NCBI GenBank assembly: GCA_947476825.1
Contig: CANJRV010000013.1
Coordinates: 1-45,260 of the forward strand
Origin: Bacteroidota bacterium
GTDB taxonomy: Bacteria > Bacteroidota > Bacteroidia > Chitinophagales > Chitinophagaceae
Reading direction: 5' to 3'
Length of the DNA: 45,260 nt
Every line of letters starts with the position of its first letter. The stretch's first letter is position 1. A program made the translations under genes and the position numbers. Positions 16,399 through 24,421 of this stretch are shown one piece after another. Under the pieces are notes generated by a model that was not told the DNA's origin, made no database searches, and saw only the letters and a list, made by a program, of their open reading frames with translations.

Positions 16399-17109
16399 TT
16401 AATTATTTTTTTCATGAAATCTATTTTTCTCCAACATGAGATACGCCGCATCTTCTGCGCATAAACGAACTTTATCGGAATCCAATCCATTATATAACCC
16501 ACGTACATTTCTATATTTATCAATCAAGATAATTTGTTCAGGATGTATAAAATCATTTACACCACCATCTCCTTTTTGCAAATCTAATTTAAGTTCATTG
16601 CGGGCATAATTATAAATTGCCTTTTTATCTCCTGTCAAGAAAAACCATTTATCATGATTGGCAACCATTTTATCGGCATACTCACGCAAGCGTAAAACAC
16701 TGTCTGTTGTTGGATCTACAGAGATAGACAAAAATTGAATCGAGCTGTCGTTTTTAAGAAATGCCTTATTCAACAATTTCATATTTTTAGAAAGCACTGG
16801 GCAAACCGTTGTGCAAGAAGTAAAGAAAAAATTGAGAATTAAAATTTTCCCTTTTAATGTTTCGTTTAGGCTCACCGTATCATGCAATTGGTTAACCAAT
16901 GTAATATCTTGCACTGTATGAAAGCTCGTATCGTATTTCATTTTCCCATCAGCCAACGCACTATCTATCTTATCAATACCATAAAAGTAAGGCAATTTAA
17001 CATGTCCATTATGACCGCCAATTTTAAGATAATAATAGGCGCCAAGAGGAACAAATAAACTTAGTAGGCCACCCAATAATATACTCTTTACACGACCCGA
17101 TTTTTTCAT
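16399..17109 (-). CDS. SCO1/SenC-family copper chaperone
   Basis: A 236-residue thioredoxin-fold protein anchored by one N-terminal membrane segment (about 9-28). The copper-binding motif is intact: Cys99 and Cys103 in FTSCTTVCP and His189 in DFIHPEQIILID. SCO proteins deliver copper or reducing power to the CuA site of cytochrome c oxidase, facing the periplasm. DUF420 follows by 14 bp. An exact -7 motif, TACATTTG (17114-17121), ends only 4 nt before the ATG, so the mRNA probably has no or almost no leader. No oxidase subunit lies in this window. Confidence 0.93.
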   Translation of the reverse strand: MKKSGRVKSILLGGLLSLFVPLGAYYYLKIGGHNGHVKLPYFYGIDKIDSALADGKMKYDTSFHTVQDITLVNQLHDTVSLNETLKGKILILNFFFTSCTTVCPVLSKNMKLLNKAFLKNDSSIQFLSISVDPTTDSVLRLREYADKMVANHDKWFFLTGDKKAIYNYARNELKLDLQKGDGGVNDFIHPEQIILIDKYRNVRGLYNGLDSDKVRLCAEDAAYLMLEKNRFHEKNN

Positions 17110-17113
17110 GGCG

Positions 17114-17121
17114 CAAATGTA
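17114..17121 (-). promoter_or_regulatory. -7 promoter element of the SCO gene, likely leaderless
   Basis: TACATTTG on the minus strand matches TAnnTTTG exactly and is followed by CGCC and then the start codon. Confidence 0.55.
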
Positions 17122-17218
17122 TATACAGAAATTGATAGAGGCTAAATAATTATGGAAGAAATATGTAATTTTAAAAATGCTCTGCTAAAAATGTAATTCA
17201 AAAAAACTTAGATGATTC

Positions 17219-17252
17219 AAACCTATAAGGTTTTTGAAACCTTATAAGGTTT
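17219..17252. repeat. Paired AACC..GGTT palindromes
   Basis: AAACCTATAAGGTTT and AAACCTTATAAGGTTT lie 3 bp apart. The second is a perfect palindrome; the first is the same sequence lacking one T. Together they can fold as two small hairpins or one longer one. Confidence 0.6.
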
Positions 17253-17422
17253 AGTCAGCGTTGTGCCTCAATCCATTGTGATGTTTGCACTTCAGCACCT
17301 ATCCAACAAATAATAAAGGTTGCGGCTGAGTTTTTACTAAATAGTTTTCATTTTAAAATTCATGTACAACATTTTTACTTTAGCCATTTTAATATCCATC
17401 TAATCCACTTAATTTCGCCGCT

Positions 17423-19228
17423 GTGACCAAAGATGAATTTCAACGTATTGCAGCGGCTGTGCCTATCAAGCCCGGTATTTATAAATATTATAATGCCGAG
17501 GATAAAATAATTTATGTAGGCAAGGCAAAGCATTTACGTAAAAGAGTATCTTCTTATTTTAGTAAAGTAAGCGATAGTTACAAAACGCAAAAATTAGTTT
17601 CTGAAATTGTTCGTATGGAATTTACCATTGTCGATTCCGAACAAGATGCTTTATTACTTGAAAATTCGCTGATCAAACAATATCAACCAAAGTACAATTT
17701 GATGTTGAAAGATGACCGTTCCTACCCGCATGTGGTAATTAAAAATGAAACTTTCCCGAGAATTTTTCTCACAAGAAAAATGATAAAAGATGGTTCTGAA
17801 TATTTGGGACCTTATACCTCTGTCGAACAAGTTCGTTTGCTATTGGATTTTGTCAAACAAACGATTCCACTTCGAAATTGTACTTTGAATTTGAGTAAAA
17901 AAAATATTGAACAAGGTAAATTTAAAGCGTGTTTAGAATACCATATTGGCAACTGCAAAGCCCCATGTATTGGGCTACAGAGCCAAGAAGATTATGATTG
18001 GCATGTGCAACAAGTACGTGAAATATTTAAAGGAAAGTTAGGCGAAATTACGAAGCACCTCAAACAAGAAATGATGGAATATGCATCAAATTTACAATTT
18101 GAGAAAGCGGCAATAGTCAAAAAGAAATTAGAATATATCAGCCAATACCAAAGTAAATCCATCATTGTCAATCGCAAAATTGACAATGTAGATATTGCCA
18201 CTATTCTATCCAATGAAGACATGGCTTATGTCAATTTTATGATGGTGGTTCAAGGCAGTATTATTCAAACACATACCGTAGCGATTGAAAAAAAATTAGA
18301 TGAATCGGACGAAGAAATTTTGCCTCTTGCAATATATCAATTACGTCAAAAATTCAAAAGCAGTAGTCGTGAAATTATTGTCCCAATGCCCTTCGAATTT
18401 GATCCGCAAATCACACTGACCATTCCAAGATTGGGTGATAAAAAAAAGTTGTTGGAGTTGAGTTTACAAAACGCGAATTATTTTATTCAAGAACAAAAAC
18501 GTAAAAAAACTTTATTGTTGAGTGAAGCAAATGCTGAAGACAATAATCGAATTTTATTAGAACTACAACAAGGATTACAATTGTCTGAAATACCGATACA
18601 TATTGAGTGTTTCGATAATTCTAATTTTCAGGGAAGCTATCCAGTAGCAGCTATGGTTTGTTTTAAAAATGGCTTGGCGGATAAAAAAGAATATCGTCAT
18701 TTTCATATCAAAACTGTGGAAGGTATCAATGATTTTGCGAGCATGAAAGAGATAGTGTTCCGAAGATATAAACGGGTACTCGATGAAAAAAAACCATTGC
18801 CTCAATTGATTATTATTGATGGTGGTAAAGGACAATTAAGTTCAGCGATGGAAAGTATAAACGCTTTACAATTAAATGGAAAAGTAACTGTTGTTGGCTT
18901 AGCAAAAAATGTAGAAGAAATATTTTTTCCTGGCGATAGCGAATCCATTAAATTGAATTTCCAAAGTGATGCTTTAAATTTAGTCAAACGAATACGAGAT
19001 GAAGTGCATCGTTTCGGCATTACCTTTCATCGACAAACAAGAAGCAGCGGCATCATCAAAAATGAATTAGAAAACATAGAAGGTATTGGTGAAAAAACAG
19101 CGACAGAATTACTCAAACATTTCAAATCAGTGAAACGACTAAAAGCAAGCAACGAAGCTGAAATAGCTGCTGTTGTTGGCGTTGCGAGAGCTAGGATAAT
19201 TGTTGAAGGATTGAAGAATTTGGGGTAG
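17423..19228 (+). CDS. uvrC: Excinuclease ABC subunit C
   Basis: A complete 601-residue UvrC, the nuclease that makes both incisions in nucleotide excision repair. Domains in order: GIY-YIG nuclease (residues 16-95, GIY at 18-20 and YVG at 31-33), Cys-rich linker (about 153-180), UVR motif for UvrB binding (about 215-245), RNase H-like nuclease with CFDNSNFQGSYPVAAMVCF and IIIDGGKGQL, and a helix-hairpin-helix pair at the C terminus. The start is GTG 17423; no in-frame ATG nearby gives a full GIY-YIG domain. A rearranged copy of its 3' end lies 0.9 kb downstream (20137-20316). Confidence 0.97.
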   Translation: MTKDEFQRIAAAVPIKPGIYKYYNAEDKIIYVGKAKHLRKRVSSYFSKVSDSYKTQKLVSEIVRMEFTIVDSEQDALLLENSLIKQYQPKYNLMLKDDRSYPHVVIKNETFPRIFLTRKMIKDGSEYLGPYTSVEQVRLLLDFVKQTIPLRNCTLNLSKKNIEQGKFKACLEYHIGNCKAPCIGLQSQEDYDWHVQQVREIFKGKLGEITKHLKQEMMEYASNLQFEKAAIVKKKLEYISQYQSKSIIVNRKIDNVDIATILSNEDMAYVNFMMVVQGSIIQTHTVAIEKKLDESDEEILPLAIYQLRQKFKSSSREIIVPMPFEFDPQITLTIPRLGDKKKLLELSLQNANYFIQEQKRKKTLLLSEANAEDNNRILLELQQGLQLSEIPIHIECFDNSNFQGSYPVAAMVCFKNGLADKKEYRHFHIKTVEGINDFASMKEIVFRRYKRVLDEKKPLPQLIIIDGGKGQLSSAMESINALQLNGKVTVVGLAKNVEEIFFPGDSESIKLNFQSDALNLVKRIRDEVHRFGITFHRQTRSSGIIKNELENIEGIGEKTATELLKHFKSVKRLKASNEAEIAAVVGVARARIIVEGLKNLG

Positions 19229-19308
19229 TCTTACCTTGCACTAATGCTCTTCCTTCTATTTAGAGTATACTTTTGTACGCCATACTTCTTTCTATCAAGT
19301 TGAATCTG

Positions 19309-19482
19309 TTATGCAAATTCTACTTTTTTCTTTCTAACAATTTGTTTCGATTTGTTAGAAGGTTTATTATTCCTCAACTTGGAATTCTTTATGTATTCAC
19401 TTATTGCAAGTTCTTCTGCTTTAGTTAAAGGGCGACTTTGAATGATAAAGTCAACACCTTTAGGTTCTTTGATGTGTCCCAT
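19309..19482 (-). CDS. Small 57-residue protein paired with a GNAT-like gene
   Basis: A 57-residue open frame (ATG 19482, stop 19309-19311) that starts 2 bp after the stop codon of the acetyltransferase-like gene on the same strand. It begins MGHIKEPKGVDFIIQSRPLT, continues with a helix (KAEELAISEYIKNSK) and ends in a basic tail (KQIVRKKKVEFA). The tight coupling, helical core and lysine-rich end suggest a real gene and a partner of the upstream protein, perhaps antitoxin-like; that role is inference. It lies in the scar between uvrC and its broken copy and runs toward uvrC. Confidence 0.65.
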   Translation of the reverse strand: MGHIKEPKGVDFIIQSRPLTKAEELAISEYIKNSKLRNNKPSNKSKQIVRKKKVEFA

Positions 19483-19484
19483 AG

Positions 19485-20020
19485 TTATAAATTTTTAAAA
19501 TATTTTTCTACCAATATTAATGAGGCTTTTGTTTCTAAAATCATTAAGTGATTTCCAAAATGGTAAGCACCTAAAGTCTTCTCATAATGTTCTATTAGTT
19601 TTGTTTTAGCGGTGAAAGACAAGAACCGATCAAATCCTCTTTGAAATGAAACCTTGCAAGCGAATGCAATTAAATTGCCAGCTATACACCTTCATAAATT
19701 TTATTTCGTCCAAGATTGAAAGGTGCGCTTTCGATCAAGTCCATATAAATGTGGTCAGATTTTATTGTAAAACTTATTAATCCTTGAATGATGTCTGGGT
19801 TATTTACTATTGTTAATTTGTAAACTTCTCTAATATTATCTTTCAGCTCTTGTTCCCAATTAAATTGCCATCCATTTTTCTTTGTTGATTGTTTTAAATC
19901 TTTTGTTGTAAAAGTTGAAACTTCAGTTTGAAAACTGTCTCCCGATACAGTATTTTGTATCGAATTAGTTAGTTTATCAATTCTAAAATCTAAATGAATT
20001 TTTGCTCCTTTTTTCACCAT
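19485..20020 (-). pseudogene. GNAT-like acetyltransferase gene with a frameshift
   Basis: The first frame gives 112 residues and stops at 19682 just after NKIYEGV. In the shifted frame the sequence continues without a break as AGNLIAFACKVSFQRGFDRF, then a stretch with KTKLIEHYEKTLGAYHFGNH, and stops at 19485-19487. Joining the two yields a ~177-residue protein with an acetyltransferase-like C-terminal half (EGVAGNLIAFACK, then helix and GNHLMI strand). The break is explained by two extra bases at a TATA run near 19683. An exact -7 motif, TAAATTTG (20022-20029), sits 1 nt before the ATG. The 57-residue gene follows by 2 bp. The family assignment is moderate; the loss of frame is clear unless it is a sequencing error. 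Confidence 0.75.
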
Positions 20021-20021
20021 A

Positions 20022-20029
20022 CAAATTTA
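20022..20029 (-). promoter_or_regulatory. -7 promoter element abutting the GNAT-like start codon
   Basis: TAAATTTG matches TAnnTTTG exactly with a single T between it and ATG 20020. Either the mRNA is leaderless or translation starts at the following GTG. Confidence 0.45.
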
Positions 20030-20136
20030 ATAAAAATAGTGTAACTTACTAATGTTGTTTTCTTTCCAATGATTCAAATAATATGCAGTACAAAAGTTTT
20101 GATGTCGAGTAGATAAGTTTATTTCATCGCAATCAT

Positions 20137-20316
20137 ACTCGAAGAAAAAAAACCTTTGCCTCATTAGAAGGCATTGGTGAAAAAACAGCAACTGAATTAC
20201 TTAAACATTTTAAATCTGTGAAACGACTAAAAGCAAGCAACGAAGCTGAAATAACTGCTGTAGTTGGCGTTGCGAGAGCTAGGATAATTGTTGAAGGGTT
20301 GAAGAATTTGGCGTAG
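20137..20316 (+). pseudogene. Broken copy of the uvrC 3' end
   Basis: Bases 20137-20163 match uvrC 18778-18804 with 2 mismatches in 27. The next bases jump to the uvrC region at 19067 and follow it to the stop codon, with a 9-bp deletion and about 10 mismatches in ~148 bases, encoding GIGEKTATELLKHFKSVKRL through ARARIIVEGLKNL. The 262 bp in between are missing and the two parts are out of frame, so this is a relic. It has the same orientation as uvrC, 0.9 kb away, with the GNAT/57-residue pair in between. Confidence 0.9.
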
Positions 20317-20334
20317 TACGCTTCAAGAAACTAA

Positions 20335-20358
20335 GTTGTTGGTGATAACACCAACAAC
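20335..20358. repeat. Perfect 10-bp stem-loop between the uvrC relic and blaOXA
   Basis: GTTGTTGGTG and CACCAACAAC are perfect inverted arms around ATAA. No T-run follows on either strand, so it is not a typical terminator. It marks the boundary between the uvrC relic and the duplicated blaOXA end. Confidence 0.6.
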
Positions 20359-20363
20359 GGCGG

Positions 20364-20411
20364 AATATTTTCCTTTCCTTCAATATCTCTTTCAAAATTT
20401 GAATGCGCGTT
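20364..20411. repeat. 48-bp duplicate of the blaOXA 3' end
   Basis: These 48 bases are identical to 20495-20542, which encode the last residues of the OXA-type enzyme (around RIQILKEILKERKI). The copy lies 84 bp beyond the true 3' end. Confidence 0.9.
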
Positions 20412-20487
20412 CCCTATCGGTTAGTGTAATATTATCTGTGCAATCCTTATCATCTTCTTCATCCGTGATTCTGACAACAACGCATTC

Positions 20488-21330
20488 CTATTTCAATATT
20501 TTCCTTTCCTTCAATATCTCTTTCAAAATTTGAATGCGCGTTGCTCGCGTATCCATGGTCGTATCTTTTGTATTAAAATTCATGGCAAAAAAGTAGGGTT
20601 TAAAATTGCTTTCTTCTTTTTTTGTTACCACACCTATTTGTGTTTCTTTTCGTTCTACAAATCCAACGATCCAAGCAAGTATCCCATTATCATTTTGTCC
20701 AGTACCAGTTTTAAAATAGAGTTTGTAATCTGTGCTGTCTTCTTGCAACATCATGCTACGTACAATACGCATGCCTCTTTGTGCAAATGGCAATTTGTCA
20801 AAATACAATTTCTTCATCAAACCAACTTGTTCGTCGGCTGTAATTTGCAAAGTATCATTCAACCAAAACGCGTCTATTTCCGGACCAATTCTTTTGTTCC
20901 CGTATCTAACAGTGTCTAGCCACTTCTGCATATCTACACGACCAATGCGTCTTGCAATTTCTTGATAATAGGGCAAACAACTTACTTTAAAAGCTTCACG
21001 CATATTCATGTCCTTATTCCATTCTGGTCTGTGACGATCTACGCCATCCCACGGGATTACTAAATTTTCATCCAATGCAATATTCGTTTCTAAAGCCACC
21101 AATGAATTGAAAATTTTAAACGTAGAACAAGGTGAATATCGCTTGCTGCATCTTGGCAAATTATACAAATAAATTTCATCATGACTATTATCAGATAATT
21201 CAAAGCAAGCCGAATCAATGCCATGCGCTTTAAATATAGTTGCCCATTGATTTTGGGTTGAAATATTGTTACGTGAACATGAAGCTACAATCATGCTACA
21301 GAACAAAATAAGTAGAGTACTATTTTTCAT
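20488..21330 (-). CDS. Class D (OXA-type) beta-lactamase, putative lipoprotein
   Basis: A 280-residue class D serine beta-lactamase. Signature elements: the active-site STFK at residues 69-72 (PCSTFKIFNS), motif II as Ser117-Cys-Leu (usual form SxV), YGN at 143-145, KTG at 207-209 and WIVG at 220-223. All catalytic groups are present, so hydrolysis of beta-lactams is plausible; the spectrum is unknown and a native chromosomal gene is likely. The N-terminus (MKNSTLLILFCSMIVASCS) has a lipobox ending in Cys18, implying a lipoprotein. The frame opens at 21363, but ATG 21330 fits the signal peptide and a near-consensus -7 motif (21335-21342). The last 48 coding bases are duplicated just downstream. 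Confidence 0.93.
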   Translation of the reverse strand: MKNSTLLILFCSMIVASCSRNNISTQNQWATIFKAHGIDSACFELSDNSHDEIYLYNLPRCSKRYSPCSTFKIFNSLVALETNIALDENLVIPWDGVDRHRPEWNKDMNMREAFKVSCLPYYQEIARRIGRVDMQKWLDTVRYGNKRIGPEIDAFWLNDTLQITADEQVGLMKKLYFDKLPFAQRGMRIVRSMMLQEDSTDYKLYFKTGTGQNDNGILAWIVGFVERKETQIGVVTKKEESNFKPYFFAMNFNTKDTTMDTRATRIQILKEILKERKILK

Positions 21331-21334
21331 TCGG

Positions 21335-21342
21335 CGAAGGTA
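21335..21342 (-). promoter_or_regulatory. -7-like promoter element of blaOXA, likely leaderless
   Basis: TACCTTCG on the minus strand differs from TAnnTTTG at one position and is followed by CCGA and ATG 21330. The spacing is identical to that at the SCO gene. Confidence 0.4.
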
Positions 21343-21372
21343 ATTATTCAAGATGCAATACAAGAAATCATT

Positions 21373-21858
21373 TTAGGAAATCTTCCCCACCAACTTTCCC
21401 ATTGCCGATTCCGTAAGTCGATATACCTTCCACTCATCCATTGGTATTGCGCCCAAACTCTGGTAAAAATCAATGGCAGGTGTATTCCAGTTCAACACAC
21501 TCCATTCCATTCGTCCACAATTTTCTTGCGTAGCAATCTGCACTAATTGCATCAACAAGGCTTTACCATAACCTTTGGCTCTATGTTCTGGACGAACAAA
21601 TAAATCTTCAAGGTATAATCCCTTCTTGCCCAAAAAGGTAGAAAAATTATAAAAGTACAAGGCAAATCCAATTGGTATTTCTTCTTCAAAAGCAAGCAGA
21701 CAATGAGCATTTTTTTCCATAAATACCTGTTGCAAAATAGATGCTGGTGTTGCTATCACATCTGCTTCCATTTTTTCATATACCGCCAATTCTTTTATAA
21801 AATCAAGAATGAGTTGTACATCCTCTTCTCTCGCCTCACGAATAAATAACTTCGACAT
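21373..21858 (-). CDS. GNAT acetyltransferase, SSAT-like
   Basis: A 161-residue GNAT enzyme. FIREAREEDVQLILDFIKEL opens the fold, LYLEDLFVRPEHRAKGYGKA holds the acetyl-CoA loop (RAKGYGKA, residues 93-100), and MEWSVLNWNTPAIDFYQSLGA is the typical C-terminal motif. The pattern resembles the diamine/spermidine N-acetyltransferase-like subgroup, so small amines are likely substrates, though this is not proven. Its ATG directly follows the YfhO stop codon (no gap), so the two are co-transcribed and probably translationally coupled. Confidence 0.92.
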   Translation of the reverse strand: MSKLFIREAREEDVQLILDFIKELAVYEKMEADVIATPASILQQVFMEKNAHCLLAFEEEIPIGFALYFYNFSTFLGKKGLYLEDLFVRPEHRAKGYGKALLMQLVQIATQENCGRMEWSVLNWNTPAIDFYQSLGAIPMDEWKVYRLTESAMGKLVGKIS

Positions 21859-24363
21859 TTAAGCGGTTTTTTTCATTTCTTCTTTGATGCCAAATCCAAT
21901 GCCGCCTAACAAAATAAGTAAAATAAGAACAGAAGAAATTAAGCTAGCCGAGCCCCATTTAAAATAAATATCTGGATGAAATTTAAATTCAATTTTATGA
22001 TCACCAGCTGGAATTACCAAGCCACGTAACACATAATTTGTCTTTACAATTGGTGCTTCTTTTCCGTCTATAAACGCTTTCCAGCCTAAGTTGTAGTAGA
22101 CGTCTGCGAATACCGCAAAGCCATCATTTTTATTAGAGGAAGTAAAGGACAAATCATTCAAACCATATTTACTCAACTTAATATTGCTGGCGCTATCTGT
22201 AATAAATGTATTCATATTTCCTGTCCAATTTTTCTTCTGTACAATAGCAGTTTCTTTCGCACGAAATGGATTTTCTACTTTAGCAGTATCTCCTAAATTT
22301 TCCGCGTTCAATGCCACTATTTCTTGATTGGCATCATCAACTAATTTCACCTGATGTACAAACCATGCATTGCCACAAGCTTCTCTATTTTGTTGTACAG
22401 CAGGCTGACCACCTTGACCATTGAACAGAATATATTTTGTATTCAACATATCCAAAACTTGCATATTCATTTTACCACCCGACAATTGGTTATCGATTAA
22501 GTCTTGGTAAATTTCCATTTTAGCCGGATGATATCCACCCACCATTTTATGATGATAAGCGCCCATCGCATCATTGTATGGATCGCTAGTTAAATCGTAC
22601 ACACGATAGTAAGGATCAGGGTCTTGTAATATTTGTGTATCAATAGGTCGTGCTCGAAACTGTGCTTCAAATTCATCGCTGGTTTTGTAGTTATCACTAT
22701 TCAAATAACGCATCCCAATTTGCAATAAATCTACGCTGATTAATAAACCAACTATCGCCATTGCCATAGTCATACTTAATTTCTTTTTTGCAAAAAACCA
22801 TAAAGCGGCAGCCGCCATTAATATAAAGAACAAAGAACGGAACCCATCCTTCATTGCTATGGAAGATCTATCTTCTACAATGGCAGAAAATACTTTAGAA
22901 CCTGCATCGTTATTTCCGCCCATCATTTGTATCAACTGTGATTTTTGTTTGTCATCATTGTCGCCTTTATAGGATAAAAACATTTTGCCACCAACACCCA
23001 ATAACAAACAAAGTCCACCTGTGATTAACACTGATTTCTTCAAATAATCTAATAGTTTTTCGGTCGATAATTTTTCCGTAAAATACTCATGCAAAGCCCA
23101 AATAGCCGTTAAGCAAAATAAAAACCCAGGTATTACCATAGTCATACTTGGTGTACGAAACTTATTATACATGGGTAAATGATCAAACAAAAAATAATTG
23201 AGTGCACTGAAGTTTTTTCCCCATGACATCATAATGCCTAATACCCCAAGACTAAGTATAACCCACTTCAATTTATTGTCGATGATAAACATACCGAGAA
23301 CAAAAAGCAACATAATAATAGCGCCAAAATAAACTGGTCCAGCTAAGAAAGGTTGAGGCCCCCAATAGGTTGGTGCATTCTTTGAAAACTCCTCTGCGCC
23401 TTCATCTCCAACGCCTAAGTCTTTCAAAGCTTGATACGTATTTGAGCTAGTACCAACATCTACTCTACCGCCACCACCATATAAATTTGGCACCAACAAA
23501 GTAAATGTTTCACCAATACCTTGGCTCCATTGAAATGCATAATCTTTATCCAATCCGCCATTCGTTTTCTTCTCTGCTTTTTTGCCAATGCTCAATTCAC
23601 TTTGTCCACCACGCATCGTTTGTGTAGTGTATTCTTTTGTAAACATGAGTGTATCCAAACTTGGTCCGACAGAAATCAAACCAACGAACAACATGATTAC
23701 ACTTCCAATCGCGAAATCTTTCAATTTATTTTCCTTGAGCATTTGAATAAAGAAGCCAATTCCAAAGCCTAATAAAATGATAAATAAGTAATAATCTATT
23801 TGATACATTCCATTTGAAATCATGAGGGATAAACCCATTAAAGCAGAACCTGCTCCTATCAAGTACTTTCTTTGATACACCCAATTCATACCAGCCAGCA
23901 CCAATGGCATATAGCCAATACTAAACATTTTGGTATTATGGCCTGCAGCAATAATTTGTAAATTATAAGATGCAAATGCGAATGCGATAGCTCCAATTAT
24001 GGCTGCCCATCTATTGATTCGCCAACTCATCATGAGTATATAAAAACATATCATGGCGATTAAAAAGAATGGAATAGGACTTGGAATATTATCGGTCAAA
24101 AAAGCTTGAATAGGATAAATCAAATTTGTTTTACCGCGCATATAATGGGTCACCGTAGGCATACCGCCAAACATGGAATTACTCCACATCGGATTCTCCC
24201 CAGTTTTTTCATACCACGATTTTGCCTCTTGGCTCATGCCCATCCAATGCACAGTATCTCCTGCGGAAAGTTTATTGCCTTGCAAAGCTGGATAACAAAA
24301 TAAAAAAGAAATAGCAATAAATATACCTATCGCAATAAAGTGTTGAACAAAGGATTTTTTCAT
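21859..24363 (-). CDS. YfhO-family membrane protein
   Basis: An 834-residue polytopic membrane protein. The first segment (HFIAIGIFIAISFLFCYPAL) is followed by the family motif LSAGDTVHWMGMSQEAKSWY and more than ten further membrane segments up to about residue 560. A large extracytoplasmic domain follows, with YRVYDLTSDPYNDAMGAYHH and LDMLNTKYILF, then a final membrane segment near the C terminus. YfhO proteins are GT-C-like; the Bacillus member is linked to sugar modification of teichoic acids. Here a transferase acting on cell-surface glycans is plausible, not shown. GNAT follows directly. Confidence 0.9.
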   Translation of the reverse strand: MKKSFVQHFIAIGIFIAISFLFCYPALQGNKLSAGDTVHWMGMSQEAKSWYEKTGENPMWSNSMFGGMPTVTHYMRGKTNLIYPIQAFLTDNIPSPIPFFLIAMICFYILMMSWRINRWAAIIGAIAFAFASYNLQIIAAGHNTKMFSIGYMPLVLAGMNWVYQRKYLIGAGSALMGLSLMISNGMYQIDYYLFIILLGFGIGFFIQMLKENKLKDFAIGSVIMLFVGLISVGPSLDTLMFTKEYTTQTMRGGQSELSIGKKAEKKTNGGLDKDYAFQWSQGIGETFTLLVPNLYGGGGRVDVGTSSNTYQALKDLGVGDEGAEEFSKNAPTYWGPQPFLAGPVYFGAIIMLLFVLGMFIIDNKLKWVILSLGVLGIMMSWGKNFSALNYFLFDHLPMYNKFRTPSMTMVIPGFLFCLTAIWALHEYFTEKLSTEKLLDYLKKSVLITGGLCLLLGVGGKMFLSYKGDNDDKQKSQLIQMMGGNNDAGSKVFSAIVEDRSSIAMKDGFRSLFFILMAAAALWFFAKKKLSMTMAMAIVGLLISVDLLQIGMRYLNSDNYKTSDEFEAQFRARPIDTQILQDPDPYYRVYDLTSDPYNDAMGAYHHKMVGGYHPAKMEIYQDLIDNQLSGGKMNMQVLDMLNTKYILFNGQGGQPAVQQNREACGNAWFVHQVKLVDDANQEIVALNAENLGDTAKVENPFRAKETAIVQKKNWTGNMNTFITDSASNIKLSKYGLNDLSFTSSNKNDGFAVFADVYYNLGWKAFIDGKEAPIVKTNYVLRGLVIPAGDHKIEFKFHPDIYFKWGSASLISSVLILLILLGGIGFGIKEEMKKTA

Positions 24364-24421
24364 GAATACTTTTTTGAAGGGCTAAAAATAATACATAAGT
24401 GTGTAAGACAAGCTATTTTTT

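Larger units (their letters stand above)
17110..17422. other. SCO-uvrC divergent intergenic region with palindromic repeat
   Basis: No gene is seen in these 313 bp. They hold the SCO promoter at one end and a candidate uvrC -7 motif TACTTTAG (17376-17383) at the other. In between, AAACCTATAAGGTTT (17219-17233) and the perfect 16-bp palindrome AAACCTTATAAGGTTT (17237-17252) form a repeated palindrome pair. Confidence 0.6.

Noticed and set aside
19680-19690. Programmed -1 frameshift in the GNAT-like gene
   Set aside because: There is no slippery heptamer or downstream structure at the break; a two-base gain at a TATA run explains it more simply.
20335-20358. Intrinsic terminator for blaOXA or the uvrC relic
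   Set aside because: The stem is perfect but no T-run follows on either strand.
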